Assembly: GCA_022844125.1 (NCBI GenBank)
Contig: JALHMI010000007.1
Coordinates: 132,896 to 196,895, forward strand
Source of the DNA: Pirellulales bacterium
GTDB lineage: Bacteria; Planctomycetota; Planctomycetia; Pirellulales; PALSA-1355
DNA: 64,000 bases
Direction: 5' to 3'
Within the stretch, counting starts at the first letter, position 1, and each line of letters begins with the position of its first letter. The position numbers and the translations under genes were made by a program. Below are positions 19,206-28,438 of the stretch, piece after piece. The notes below the pieces were generated by a model. The model was not told the origin of the DNA. It ran no database searches and saw only the letters and a program-made list of their open reading frames with translations.

Positions 19206-20894
19206 TTACGTCACGACGCGTCCATACCTGGCCAGCAACCGCGCGCACTCGGCGTCCACTGCGGCGTTCATGGCGTGCGTCTGCAGTCGCCCCGCGTCGA
19301 CTAGCACCCGCGCCAGGTGTTCCAGGCATCCACGTGTGAGTCGCTCCTGGTAGAGCAGCATCGCGCGCCGCTCCACCAGGTCGGCCAGGTTCGCCGCCTG
19401 CTCGCGATTGATCATCCAGCGCACAACCTCAACCGGCAGATCCGTGTCCGCAATCATCTGGCGCGTGGTTGCCGCGGCCAGGATCGGCTCGCAGTCCGTG
19501 CCATACAGCGTCCAGCAGCAGGTAACACTTGGCAGCGAGAAACCGGTCCGGCGCGCAATTGACCGCTGCTCAGCGGCCAGATCACGCGGATTGCGCGGAT
19601 AGTGCTCTGCCCCGGGAAAGGGCCGCTCGCGTGTGTGGCCAGTGACCTGCCGTCCCAAGTGTTGGAGCACGTCGGCCGTGGCTTGCTCGGCGAGCGAACG
19701 CATCGTGGTCAGCTTGCCGCCAACGATCGAGATCACCGGCAGGCTTGCGGCCGCATGTTCAACGAACGAATGGCGGCGCGTGATCGCGGCCGTGGACTTC
19801 GCATCCACGTAGGGCAGCGGCCGTACAGCGCTGTAGTGGAACGCGATGTCGCCGCGGCTGAGTTTGGCGCCCGGCAGGATCTCGTTCGTCGAATCGATCA
19901 GGTACCGAATCTCTTCGTCCGTGGCGTGGGCCGACTCCGGCGGACCGCTGAACTTGACGTCCGTCGTCCCGATCAGCACGGTCTCGCCCAGCGGCGTGAT
20001 GAAGATCGGCCGGCCATCACTCGCCTCGGCATAGACCCCCTGCTCCCCCTTGAGCTGCTCCTTCAGCCGGCGGCTGAACGTGAACAGGTGACTCCCCTTG
20101 GTTCCGCCCATCAGCCGGTCTGACGGGACCTGCAGTTTCTCGAGTGCTTCGTCAACCCATGCGCCCGTCGCGTTCACGATCAGATCGGGCCTGAGTTCGA
20201 AAGTCTCGCCAGCCACGATTTCGCCCGGGCTCTGAGCCGAAACGGGGGAGATCGTCACCAGGTCGCCCGCGCGTCGCGCCGCGTGATGCGTCAGTACGCG
20301 AAATTCGAGTCCGCGCCGGTGCGCGACGTCTCCTGCGTCTTTCAGCATCGAGAGCAGCAACCGCTCGGGAAACTCGACCTGCCCGTCGTAGTAGGCGCAC
20401 GCCCGGCGATAGCGCTCGGCATCGAAGGCCGGCGAACCGTCCATCTGGATCGAGCCACACTGATAGCCGGGCAGCGTCTCGTCCTGGGCGTACGCGTCGT
20501 AGAACATCAGTCCAGACCGGACGAGGGCTGAACCTCGCGGCTCTTGCGATTGCGGCCACCAGTCCAGTCGCAGGAACTTGCCGATCGCCGGAAACCAGCC
20601 GCCAAAGCGATTCGCGGCCGGGATCCACAGCCGCAGCGGCCGCACGAACTGGGGCGCGAGCCGCAGCAGCCGCGTCCGTTCGCCCAGCGACTCCTTCACC
20701 AGGTCGAACTCGCGATACTCCAGGTACCGCAATCCGCCGTGAATGAGCCGAGAAGAGCCTGACGTTGCGCCCGAGGCGATGTCCGCCGTATCGACGACCC
20801 ACACATTCACGTCGTTCAGCGTCAGCTCCCGCGCGATCGCACAGCCGTTAATGCCGGCGCCAAGAACAAGCACGGTGGGCGAGCTGTTGGTCAT
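19206..20894 (-). CDS. glpD: FAD-dependent glycerol-3-phosphate dehydrogenase
   Basis: 562 aa. It oxidises sn-glycerol-3-phosphate to dihydroxyacetone phosphate and passes electrons to membrane quinones. The FAD-binding Rossmann motif is at residues 9-14 (VLGAGINGCAIARE) and is followed by ASGATSGSSRLIHGGLRYLE near 42-61, a GlpD/GlyA signature. Later parts include FNVNATGAWVDEAL-like LIVNATGAW near 240, GTKGSHLF near 263, FITPLGETVLIGTTD near 300 and a C-terminal helical domain. It precedes glpK and together they degrade glycerol or lipid-derived glycerol phosphate. Confidence 0.96.
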   Translation of the reverse strand: MTNSSPTVLVLGAGINGCAIARELTLNDVNVWVVDTADIASGATSGSSRLIHGGLRYLEYREFDLVKESLGERTRLLRLAPQFVRPLRLWIPAANRFGGWFPAIGKFLRLDWWPQSQEPRGSALVRSGLMFYDAYAQDETLPGYQCGSIQMDGSPAFDAERYRRACAYYDGQVEFPERLLLSMLKDAGDVAHRRGLEFRVLTHHAARRAGDLVTISPVSAQSPGEIVAGETFELRPDLIVNATGAWVDEALEKLQVPSDRLMGGTKGSHLFTFSRRLKEQLKGEQGVYAEASDGRPIFITPLGETVLIGTTDVKFSGPPESAHATDEEIRYLIDSTNEILPGAKLSRGDIAFHYSAVRPLPYVDAKSTAAITRRHSFVEHAAASLPVISIVGGKLTTMRSLAEQATADVLQHLGRQVTGHTRERPFPGAEHYPRNPRDLAAEQRSIARRTGFSLPSVTCCWTLYGTDCEPILAAATTRQMIADTDLPVEVVRWMINREQAANLADLVERRAMLLYQERLTRGCLEHLARVLVDAGRLQTHAMNAAVDAECARLLARYGRVVT

Positions 20895-21095
20895 GAGAGC
20901 AATGACCGCGAAAAGCGTAGCGAAGTAACACGGCGCGCGATGCCGCCGCCCAGAATACCCGCTTTACGAATGGCTGAACAGTCGCCGTGAAGGTCGCGTG
21001 CCGTCGGTGCCGTTGATCGTCGCGCCGCGGCCACCCGTGGCTCGCTGCGTCACTCCCGATCGATGGACACTACGTGCATCGAAGGAGCTGCGCCG

Positions 21096-21758
21096 CTAGT
21101 CCTGATTCTCGAGCGTGCGCTGCAGGTAGTGCACGTGCGCCCGCACCCCTTCGAGGTTTGGATTCAGAGCCAGTGCCCGGCGGAAGCACTCCAGGGCCCG
21201 GGGCCGTTCGCCAAGATGCATGTAGCACTGGGCCATTCCGGTCGCAGCGCCGAAGTGATAGGCATTCAGTTCCATGGCCTGCTCGCAATCGTCGATCGAT
21301 TCGCGATACCGCCGCAGGCTGAACAGAGCGAGCGCCCGCTGGTTCCAGGCTTCCGCCATCCAGGGCGTCTGGGCGATCAGCCGCGTGGCCTTGCGGATGG
21401 CGCTGTCGAAGCGGCGCGTACCGTTCAGTTCGACAATTTCCTGCAACAGCTTCCGCTGCACTTTGTCTCCCTGGCGGCACCAGATCGTGCGGATGCCATT
21501 CTCGGCCAGCATTCGCACGCCCCGATCGTCGTCGCGCAGGGACCGGCCCATCACGTTGTTCGAGCGAAAGTCGCCCAGCAGTGACAGCGCCAGCACGGCT
21601 GCCCGACGGTCCATCCGGTCGCCCATTTCGGCAATCCGTTCCAGCGTACCGGCCAGGTAACGCTCGGCCACGGCCGCCTCAAAACGGTCGGCGCACTGGT
21701 CGAGCAGATAGGCCTTGTACATCTGGTGCAGGAGCGGCCCGCGATGGCTGGAACTCAT
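21096..21758 (-). CDS. Tetratricopeptide-repeat protein
   Basis: 220 aa from MSSSHRG; a start 13 codons earlier is in frame but adds an arginine-rich leader. The first ~90 residues are helical (HQMYKAYLLDQCADRFEAAVAERY, LERIAEMGDRMDRRAAV). From residue ~110 there are about three TPR-like units: RRFDSAIRKATRLIAQTPWMAEAWNQRALALFSL, then RYRESIDDCEQAMELNAYHFGAATGMAQCYMHLGE, then RPRALECFRRALALNPN. No signal peptide or membrane segment is seen, so it is a cytoplasmic scaffold of unknown partner. It stands alone, with 200 bp on the left side to glpD and a divergent gene on the right. Confidence 0.85.
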   Translation of the reverse strand: MSSSHRGPLLHQMYKAYLLDQCADRFEAAVAERYLAGTLERIAEMGDRMDRRAAVLALSLLGDFRSNNVMGRSLRDDDRGVRMLAENGIRTIWCRQGDKVQRKLLQEIVELNGTRRFDSAIRKATRLIAQTPWMAEAWNQRALALFSLRRYRESIDDCEQAMELNAYHFGAATGMAQCYMHLGERPRALECFRRALALNPNLEGVRAHVHYLQRTLENQD

Positions 21759-21973
21759 GGTGACACGTCTTGGTGGGCTCGTGCGGAGGGGCTTCAATCG
21801 ACCGGGAAGTTGCGGCGGTTGCGCTGGTCGATCCTCCTAGTGTAATCGGACCGGTGCCAATTACAAACAGGCCGGAATCGACCGGTTTTTGCTAGGGACC
21901 GATTGACCAACGAATCACAATAAGGGGTAGTGCCAGCGGCCGAATCTCTTGCGCATCGGGTGACCTCGCGCTC

Positions 21974-23116
21974 ATGTTGTTAACCCCACGTAACCTCACG
22001 GCGTTCTGCAAGTGCTGTCTGGCATTGATTGCCTGCTTACGCACGATGAGTCCGCTTTGTGGGGCAGAGCCTGCCGGCTGGCTCACCGATCGTGCGCTCG
22101 AGCAGCAACTCGCGATGCCAATCACCGTCTCCTGGCAGCGGGTTCCACTGGCGCGAGCACTCGACCGAGTCGCCGAGGCCCAGCACGTCGCCATCGTCCG
22201 CGACCGACGTCTCGATCCCTCGCAGGAACTCACGCTCAGCGTCGATCGCGAACCACTTAGCGCCGGACTTGCCAAGATCGCCGCCCACGTCAAAGCAGGC
22301 TACGCACAACTCGGCTCAGTCGCGTATCTCGGTCCCGAAGACGTTGCGCAGCGAATCGCTTCACTCGCCGCCCTCCGCACGGACGAAGCTCGTCAGCTAC
22401 CTCCGGCAATGCAGGAGAAGCTCTTGCTCCTCAAAACCTGGGACTGGCCCGAGGCGAGCGAGCCACGCACGTTGCTTGCCGACCTGGCTCGCGAGGGGAC
22501 CATCGAAGTCATCAATCCCGATCGAATCCCGCACGACCTGTGGCCCGCGGCCCAGTTGCCGCTGTTGAGGTGGACTGATCGCCTGACGCTGCTCACCGCT
22601 CAGTTCGGCCTGACCTTTCGGTTTGTCGACGAGGGGCCCCGCATCGAACTCGTCGAGATTCCCGACGAAGTGCTCATCGCCCGCAGCTATCCAGGCGGGC
22701 GGAATGCCCGCAACCTCGCCCGCAAGTGGCAGCGTGAACTGCCGCAGGCAAAAATTCACGTCGAAGGCGACGAAGTGCGGGTGCTGGCCTCGCTCGCAGA
22801 TCATGAGCAGCTTGAACGCCGCCTGAAAGGCATCACCCACAAGCCGGTCGTCACCAAAGGCCCGCTGGCGCACACGCTCACGGCCGAGAAGATAGCGCTC
22901 GATCGACTGGTTGATGAAAAACTCGCGCCCGGGCTGGGGTTGGAGTTCGTCTGGGATCGCGCGGCCACCACCGCCGCCGGAGTCGCTGCCGACCAGCTTA
23001 TCTCCGTGCGCGTCGACAACGTCTCGCTCGACGAGCTACTCGAAGCCGTGTTCAGAGACACGGGCCTCCAGGCGCGCCGCCAAGGCAAACGCGTCCACGT
23101 ACGCGCGCAGCCTTAG
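21974..23116 (+). CDS. Exported protein with STN/secretin-N-like domains, function unknown
   Basis: 380 aa. The N-terminus (residues 1-31, with LALIACLRTMSPLCGA) looks like a signal peptide. Residues ~45-100 resemble an STN-type fold (ITVSWQRVPLARALDRVAEAQHVAIVRD... LTLSVDREPLSAGLAKIA), and a similar pattern is repeated at the C-terminus (IALDRLVDEKLAPGLGLEFVWDR... ISVRVDNVSLDELLEAVFRDTGLQARRQGKRVHV). The pattern of hydrophobic residues suggests tandem beta-alpha-beta repeats as in secretin N-domains, but there is no secretin pore. Planctomycetes carry many such orphan proteins; I cannot give a role. It ends 45 bp before the convergent PHA-system gene. Confidence 0.75.
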   Translation: MLLTPRNLTAFCKCCLALIACLRTMSPLCGAEPAGWLTDRALEQQLAMPITVSWQRVPLARALDRVAEAQHVAIVRDRRLDPSQELTLSVDREPLSAGLAKIAAHVKAGYAQLGSVAYLGPEDVAQRIASLAALRTDEARQLPPAMQEKLLLLKTWDWPEASEPRTLLADLAREGTIEVINPDRIPHDLWPAAQLPLLRWTDRLTLLTAQFGLTFRFVDEGPRIELVEIPDEVLIARSYPGGRNARNLARKWQRELPQAKIHVEGDEVRVLASLADHEQLERRLKGITHKPVVTKGPLAHTLTAEKIALDRLVDEKLAPGLGLEFVWDRAATTAAGVAADQLISVRVDNVSLDELLEAVFRDTGLQARRQGKRVHVRAQP

Positions 23117-23161
23117 AGCAAGTTGACGTGCTTGCGTCGGTTACCCGAATGCCGCTGGCAA

Positions 23162-23464
23162 TTAAGCCAGCGTTTTCTCGAGCTGCTCGCGGACCGATTG
23201 CTCGATCTTGCCCTTGAACATCATGGCCGCGAACGGAATCGAGCCGTTGATTTGAACTTCGTTCGGCTCGACGTTCATGTCGCCCTTGATGTTGAAGCCG
23301 AACGTCGAGAAGGCATAGGCCAGCTTGTTGCCGTCCCAGCTCTCCTCCAGGTTGCTCACCTGATCGCCGTACTTTTCCTTGATCTTGCTGAACAGCGACT
23401 GCAAACGTTCTTTGGCTTCTTCGGCGGTCAACGTGTGAGGCACCGCAATCGTAAGGCTGGGCAT
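23162..23464 (-). CDS. Polyhydroxyalkanoic acid system family protein
   Basis: 100 aa. The pattern MPSLTIAVPHTLTAEEAKERL, then SNLEESWDGNKLAYAFSTFGF, KGDMNVEPNEVQINGSIPF and a C-terminal amphipathic helix matches the small family first noted near polyhydroxyalkanoate granule genes. Its biochemical role is not established; it resembles a single START-like sheet-and-helix fold. It has no signal peptide. No PHA synthase or phasin is nearby, so its presence here does not show that PHA is made. Confidence 0.85.
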   Translation of the reverse strand: MPSLTIAVPHTLTAEEAKERLQSLFSKIKEKYGDQVSNLEESWDGNKLAYAFSTFGFNIKGDMNVEPNEVQINGSIPFAAMMFKGKIEQSVREQLEKTLA

Positions 23465-23672
23465 GGCTCGACCTGCTACTGAAATGGTGGACTGACAAAA
23501 ACGATGTGGCAGCCGCTTGGGCGCTCAAGCCGCACGACGCGGAAGCGAATCATCGATGCCGTTTATCCTATCGCGGGAAGTGCATCGTGGGAACAGCCGC
23601 GCCCGCGCGGCTGGCGAGATCATCGCGGCCCCCGCGCGCGCCCTTTCGGCCGCGCCCCATACGAAAACGCGC

Positions 23673-23891
23673 CTACTCGCACAGATCCTCGCAGTCGGAG
23701 CGATCCGACGGATGCCAGAGCGGCAATCCCCGCCGGACTCGGTCGGCCAGGATCGAGATTTTGTCCTGCGTGCCGGGCATCGAACCGCACGCCTCGTAAT
23801 CTTCCAGGTCGATCTCGTGGGGCTCGAAGTTCCACTGCTTCTGGCGGATGGCATCCAGCACCGTCCGCGGCTCGAAAGCTGTCTCTGACAC
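23673..23891 (-). CDS. Small conserved-looking acidic protein, unknown function
   Basis: 72 aa, starting with GTG at 23891. The start is set by a good ribosome site (AAGGAG) 8 nt upstream in the transcript, which supports a real gene in spite of its size. The protein is acidic, without signal peptide or membrane segment, with two C-terminal cysteines (DRSDCEDLCE) and one internal (EACGSMPG). I do not recognise the family. It stands between the PHA-system gene and the MfnB-like gene, all on the same strand. Confidence 0.7.
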   Translation of the reverse strand: MSETAFEPRTVLDAIRQKQWNFEPHEIDLEDYEACGSMPGTQDKISILADRVRRGLPLWHPSDRSDCEDLCE

Positions 23892-24131
23892 CGCTATAGC
23901 TCCTTGCTAAAGTTCAGTCCGGCTCCTCGCCGAGCGGTCTCCCGCTCCCGAGAGACTAAGCGGTCCCCCGCTTCCAAAACACCGAGCGGTCGCCGCGCCT
24001 TGGCGACCTACTGCCGCCCGCGTGGCCGCAGCATGCTCGTGCGGTCTTCCTTGCGGTCGTGCGGACTGCTCCTGAGTATTCCGTGATCGCCCGGATTGTC
24101 AAGCAAATTAGCCCACCCGCAATGAGTGGTT

Positions 24132-24848
24132 TCACGCAAGCGAGGGTTGAATTAATCGCCTGCCGTCTTGCAGAAACGCCTTCAGCTTCCGCACGAGCTC
24201 CGCTTCCAGCGTCGCCTCGCGTCCGCCGCGGCAAACCGCTCCGCGGAATCCAAAAAAGTCGGGCTCCAGCGGCAAGAGTTTCCACAGATCGTCTATTCCT
24301 AGTCCGCCGGCCAGCACCGTCAGCAGGTTGCTTCGCCGCGCGGCGTTGACCAGCTCGCGCAATTCCGCACTCGCAAGGTGCTTGTCCAGCGCTTCGTCAG
24401 TCTTAGAGAACGTGTCGACGAGCAGTCCTCGGCAACCCAGCTCGATGGCAGCCGACAGCACCTCTTGCGGCGGCGGCGCATCGGCTCGGCGCCAATCGGC
24501 ATAGGCTACGGCCACCGGTTGTACCCCGCGCGGCAAAGCGCCAATCGCGCGGCCGAGCTTCCCGTGCCAATCGGCAGTTCGCGCGGCGCCGGCCAGCCCG
24601 AACTTGGCATAGGTTGGTAGTGGTTCCAAAGCCGGCGCGGCATTCGCCTCGACGAGTTCGCCGAGCGCAATGCTGGTGGGGACGCGCGCAGCGACGGTCG
24701 CCAGCACCTCGCGAAGCGTTTCGCCGTCGGCCATCCCCAACGCGCCGCGATGCGGCTCTTTGACATCGATCAGATCGGCCCCGGCCGCCAGCGCAGCGGC
24801 CGCTTCGTTGGCGTCTCGCACGCTGATTAGTAGTCGAGGTCGAGGCAT
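24132..24848 (-). CDS. mfnB: (5-formylfuran-3-yl)methyl phosphate synthase, MfnB-like (DUF556)
   Basis: 238 aa from MPRPRLL. The family condenses two glyceraldehyde-3-phosphate molecules to the furan precursor of methanofuran. Family motifs visible: LLISVRDANEAAAALAAGADLIDVKEPHRGALG at residues 5-37 (first catalytic lysine in DVKEP), YAKFGLAG near 84 (second lysine), the VDTFSKTD stretch near 150 (third lysine) and a TIM-barrel phosphate loop LAGGLGIDDL. In bacteria such genes go with tetrahydromethanopterin-linked C1 metabolism, known in methylotrophs and many planctomycetes. No other C1 gene is in this window. It ends close to a small membrane-protein gene on the same strand (25 bp gap). 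Confidence 0.85.
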   Translation of the reverse strand: MPRPRLLISVRDANEAAAALAAGADLIDVKEPHRGALGMADGETLREVLATVAARVPTSIALGELVEANAAPALEPLPTYAKFGLAGAARTADWHGKLGRAIGALPRGVQPVAVAYADWRRADAPPPQEVLSAAIELGCRGLLVDTFSKTDEALDKHLASAELRELVNAARRSNLLTVLAGGLGIDDLWKLLPLEPDFFGFRGAVCRGGREATLEAELVRKLKAFLQDGRRLIQPSLA

Positions 24849-24873
24849 AGTGGGCCGAGCGCGCAAGAAAGTT

Positions 24874-25410
24874 CTAGGTAGCCGCCTTCTCGCGGCTCAC
24901 GTCATACAGCCGCTGATTCAGTCGGTTCACCAGCGGCACGCTCAACGGCTCGCACCACGTGCCGCGGATGATGACTTGTCCCTGGCACCAGGCGCCAAGC
25001 TGCGGCTTGACGTCCAGATGCTGCCACTCCTCGGCCTTTGGCGCCAGTCGCATGATGAGCGCGGATGTTTCCACATTGCGCTCATCGCCGCCGGGCAGGA
25101 AACTCGAAGTCTGCCCTAGCAAAAAGCATTCGACCACCTCCAGCGGCACGCGAATCGGTCCGCCCGGCCTGAGCCAGACAAGCACGTGGCGCTTGTGATA
25201 GGCCAGGCGCGGCTTGCGGATGTGCCAGGCCAGCGCCGCGATGATTGCCAGCGACACGACGAGCAGGACGCCCCCAATCGCGCGGACTGCTGTCGGCGGT
25301 TCCCGCCCCGGCAAGCCGCAGACGAGCAACATTCCGACTGCCGCGAGCAGACCCGGCGGAATCATTCCGAAAAGCAATGCGCGCCGGTTCGTTCGCAGCC
25401 AGATTTCCAT
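24874..25410 (-). CDS. Two-helix membrane protein of unknown function
   Basis: 178 aa. Two hydrophobic segments near the N-terminus (residues ~13-31 LLFGMIPPGLLAAVGMLLVCGL and ~43-62 AIGGVLLVVSLAIIAALAW) are followed by a soluble C-terminal half (KPRLAYHKRHVLVWLRPGGPIRVPLEVVECF...), resembling small PH-like membrane proteins in planctomycetes. A function cannot be assigned. It lies 25 bp upstream of the mfnB-like gene on the same strand and may be co-transcribed with it. Confidence 0.75.
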   Translation of the reverse strand: MEIWLRTNRRALLFGMIPPGLLAAVGMLLVCGLPGREPPTAVRAIGGVLLVVSLAIIAALAWHIRKPRLAYHKRHVLVWLRPGGPIRVPLEVVECFLLGQTSSFLPGGDERNVETSALIMRLAPKAEEWQHLDVKPQLGAWCQGQVIIRGTWCEPLSVPLVNRLNQRLYDVSREKAAT

Positions 25411-25610
25411 GCCGTCGATTTCGGTTCGTTCCGCCTAAGGTGCAGCGATCAGGCGTGCGTGCACCGGGCACGATCACTCGCAGAGTTTAGCAAACCTGTG
25501 GTGTGGTCTGCCAGGGACGAGCGGCGCATGCGTCGCGGGGGCCTTGATTTTCCCGCCCCGATTCAGTCTCTTGGTTTCGCTTCCACTGAAAACACGCTAC
25601 CTTCGGGACG

Positions 25611-27083
25611 ATGAGCATGCCCTCTGCTGGATTCTGGAAGTCGAACGTTCACAAGCCGCTGATTCTCACCATTCTGGCGATCCTCGCGGTCTATGCCCTG
25701 GCCACGCTCCTCGGCTTCACCGAAGTCGCCTTGCATGCCGAAGAGGAGCATGCAGAAGCCGCTCGCCAGGTCGCCGCCGTCTGGGCCGTTATTCCGTTCA
25801 CGCTTCTGCTCGGCGCAATCGCCATTCTGCCGCTCATCGAGCACACCGCCCACTGGTGGGAACACAACCTGCACAAGTTCTACGTGGCGGGCATCCTGGC
25901 CCTAATCACGCTGGTCTACCTGGGCCTGCTTCACCCTGAAGGCAGTCTCGGCCGGGCGGCGCATACGCTGCAGCACGTGATCATCGGCGAGTACATCCCG
26001 TTCATTGTGCTGCTTTTCAGCCTCTACACGATCAGCGGCGGCATTCGCATCGCCGGCAATTTGCCTGCGCACCCGGCCACGAACCTGGCATTCATTGCCG
26101 TCGGCGGACTTCTGGCCAGCTTCATCGGCACCACCGGCGCGGCGATGCTCCTGATTCGTCCGCTGTTGGAAACCAACTCCGAACGCCGACACGTGGCCCA
26201 TACCGTGGTGTTCTTCATCTTCGTGGTCTGCAACTGCGGCGGGCTGCTCCTGCCGATTGGCGATCCGCCGCTGTTCCTGGGCTACTTGAATGGCGTCGAC
26301 TTCCTCTGGACGATGTCGCTCTGGCGCAGCTGGCTGTTCGTGAATGGATCGCTGCTGGCCGTCTATCTAGCCGCGGACAGCCTCTATTTCTATCCGCGCG
26401 AGGCGAAGCAGGACATCAGCCGAGACGAACGCATCGTCCGTCGAATGACCTTTCGCGGTATTTGGCCGAACGGACTGCTGTTGCTGGGCGTGATTCTGGC
26501 CGTCGCGCTGCTCGACCCCAGCAAGCCGCTCCTCGGCACCGACTGGCATCCTTGGCTGTACCTGCGCGAGATGGTGCAGCTTGGCCTGGTCGGCGTGTCA
26601 TTGCTCGTCGGTGCTCAGGTGGTGCGCGACGACAATAACTTCGACTACATCGCCATCATCGAAGTGGCGGCGCTGTTCATCGGTATCTTCGTCGCCATGC
26701 AACCGGCACTTGAAATCCTCAATGCACGCGGTGCGACCCTCGGCATCGACACCCCCAAGGAATTCTTCTGGGCGACCGGCATCTTGTCGTCCGTGCTCGA
26801 CAACGCGCCGACGTACCTGGTGTTCTTCAAAACGGCTCAGACGCTCTACGCCGGCGACGGAACGGCCATCGCCGGCGTGGCCGAGCCGCTGCTGAAGGCG
26901 ATCTCGCTGGGCGCCGTGATGATGGGAGCGATGACTTATATCGGCAATGGCCCCAACTTCATGGTCAAGACGATTGCCGAAAAAGCCGGCGTGAAGATGC
27001 CCAGCTTCTTCGGTTATGTCGTCTATAGCCTCGCGATTCTCCTGCCAATTCTCGTGATCAATACGTTCCTGTTCGTGGGTTAA
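25611..27083 (+). CDS. Sodium:proton antiporter / ion transporter, NhaD- and CitMHS-like
   Basis: 490 aa with about 11-12 membrane helices. Family signatures: [16 protein letters not shown] near 170, [20 protein letters not shown] near 205-225 and, in the second half, [17 protein letters not shown] near 395 and [22 protein letters not shown] near 440. The paired hairpin loops are typical of the IT superfamily. A His/Glu patch ([10 protein letters not shown]) lies between helices 1 and 2. In the inner membrane it should exchange Na+ for H+, though a dicarboxylate substrate cannot be excluded. It stands alone, divergent from the gene at 24874-25410. Confidence 0.9.
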   Translation: MSMPSAGFWKSNVHKPLILTILAILAVYALATLLGFTEVALHAEEEHAEAARQVAAVWAVIPFTLLLGAIAILPLIEHTAHWWEHNLHKFYVAGILALITLVYLGLLHPEGSLGRAAHTLQHVIIGEYIPFIVLLFSLYTISGGIRIAGNLPAHPATNLAFIAVGGLLASFIGTTGAAMLLIRPLLETNSERRHVAHTVVFFIFVVCNCGGLLLPIGDPPLFLGYLNGVDFLWTMSLWRSWLFVNGSLLAVYLAADSLYFYPREAKQDISRDERIVRRMTFRGIWPNGLLLLGVILAVALLDPSKPLLGTDWHPWLYLREMVQLGLVGVSLLVGAQVVRDDNNFDYIAIIEVAALFIGIFVAMQPALEILNARGATLGIDTPKEFFWATGILSSVLDNAPTYLVFFKTAQTLYAGDGTAIAGVAEPLLKAISLGAVMMGAMTYIGNGPNFMVKTIAEKAGVKMPSFFGYVVYSLAILLPILVINTFLFVG

Positions 27084-27196
27084 GCATCGCGCATGACGCG
27101 AAGCCGGCAACGGCGGTTGGCCAATTCCGCACGGCGCTGCTAGAATTTTGCGCACCACGAGTACAACTAAGAATACCACCAACTCACCCAGTTCGG

Positions 27197-28411
27197 ATGC
27201 GAAGTCGCTCGCTCGAGCCAGCCGCCAGTTTGGATCACGACCACATCACAACCGACCGCCAGTTGCGGGAACTCTGCCGAAAACTGGCCGATGCGCCCTC
27301 GATCGGCTTTGATACGGAGTTCGTCTCCGAACACTCTTATCGCCCCGAATTGTGCCTGATCCAGGTCGCCGCCGGTGATCGGATGGCGGTCATCGATCCC
27401 CAGTCGGTTTCCGACGTCACTCCGTTCTGGGAGGTTTTGGCCGCGCAGGGGCACGATACGCTCGTGCATGCCGGACGCGAAGAGCTGCTGTTCTGCCTGT
27501 CAGCCGTCGGCGCGCCACCGTGCCGGTTGTTCGATGTGCAGATCGCCGCGGGACTCGTGGGCCATGAGTACCCGGCCGGCTATGGTTCGCTGCTCTTCAA
27601 GCTGCTCGGCACCCGGCTGCACAAAGGCGAGACGCGCACCGACTGGCGCAAGCGGCCGCTCTCCGCGGGGCAGATCACTTACGCGCTCGACGACGTCCGC
27701 TACCTTGCACCCCTGGCCGCCGCGCTGCGCGGGCGACTCACCGAGCTCAACCGCATGAGCTGGCTCGAGGGCGAAATGCAGTCCTGGCAGGACGACGTCC
27801 GCGCCTCGCGCAGCGACGAACGATGGTGGCGCGTGAGCGGAATCAACGGTCTCTCGCGCCGCCACCTGGCCATCGTGCGCGAACTGTGGCGGTGGCGCGA
27901 GCAGGAGTCTGAAAACCGCGACTCACCCACGCGCCGCGTGTTGCGTGACGATCTGATCGTCGAGATCGCCAAGCGAAAAAGCTCCGACGTCAAGCAAATC
28001 CGCGATCTGCGTGGCATGGAACGCCGCGATCTGGACCGCCTGCTGCCGCAGTTGGCCGCGGCCGTAAAGCGCGGGCTCGACCTCCCCGACAGCGAGTGCC
28101 CCGCCCCGGCTCAACGCGAGGCTCCGGCCCAGTTCAATGTCCTCAGCCAGTTCCTGTCGACCGCACTGGCCGGAATCTGCCGGGCCAATGAGCTCGCTCC
28201 CAGCATCGTGGGCACGTCGAGCGACGTTCGCGAGCTGGTGGCCTATCGTCTTGGTCTGGGCAGCACGAATGGCGAGCCGCCGCTGCTGGGGCGCGGCTGG
28301 CGGGCCGAAGTCGTCGGCCGCATGATCGACGACCTGCTGGCCGGCAAACTGTCCGTCCGCGTCGGCGATCCGATGGCAGACGAGCCGCTGGTCTTCGAGC
28401 AGCGAGACTGA
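27197..28411 (+). CDS. rnd: Ribonuclease D (DEDDy 3'-5' exoribonuclease with HRDC domain)
   Basis: 404 aa. The DEDDy domain covers residues ~20-190: Exo I FDTEF near 37, Exo II VHAGREELLF near 92 and Exo III YALDDVRYL near 163 with the catalytic tyrosine. The region SRTDWLARPL of the E. coli enzyme is matched by TRTDWRKRPL. An HRDC domain (RHLAIVRELWRWREQESENRDSPTRRVLRDDLIVEIAKRKP-like) follows from ~215, and a further C-terminal extension of ~100 residues. In Exo II the position of the second catalytic aspartate (HAGSED in E. coli) is glutamate here (HAGREE), a conservative change. It trims tRNA and other small RNA 3' ends. Confidence 0.93.
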   Translation: MRSRSLEPAASLDHDHITTDRQLRELCRKLADAPSIGFDTEFVSEHSYRPELCLIQVAAGDRMAVIDPQSVSDVTPFWEVLAAQGHDTLVHAGREELLFCLSAVGAPPCRLFDVQIAAGLVGHEYPAGYGSLLFKLLGTRLHKGETRTDWRKRPLSAGQITYALDDVRYLAPLAAALRGRLTELNRMSWLEGEMQSWQDDVRASRSDERWWRVSGINGLSRRHLAIVRELWRWREQESENRDSPTRRVLRDDLIVEIAKRKSSDVKQIRDLRGMERRDLDRLLPQLAAAVKRGLDLPDSECPAPAQREAPAQFNVLSQFLSTALAGICRANELAPSIVGTSSDVRELVAYRLGLGSTNGEPPLLGRGWRAEVVGRMIDDLLAGKLSVRVGDPMADEPLVFEQRD

Positions 28412-28438
28412 ACGCTCGGTGCCACGTTTACGAGCTGG

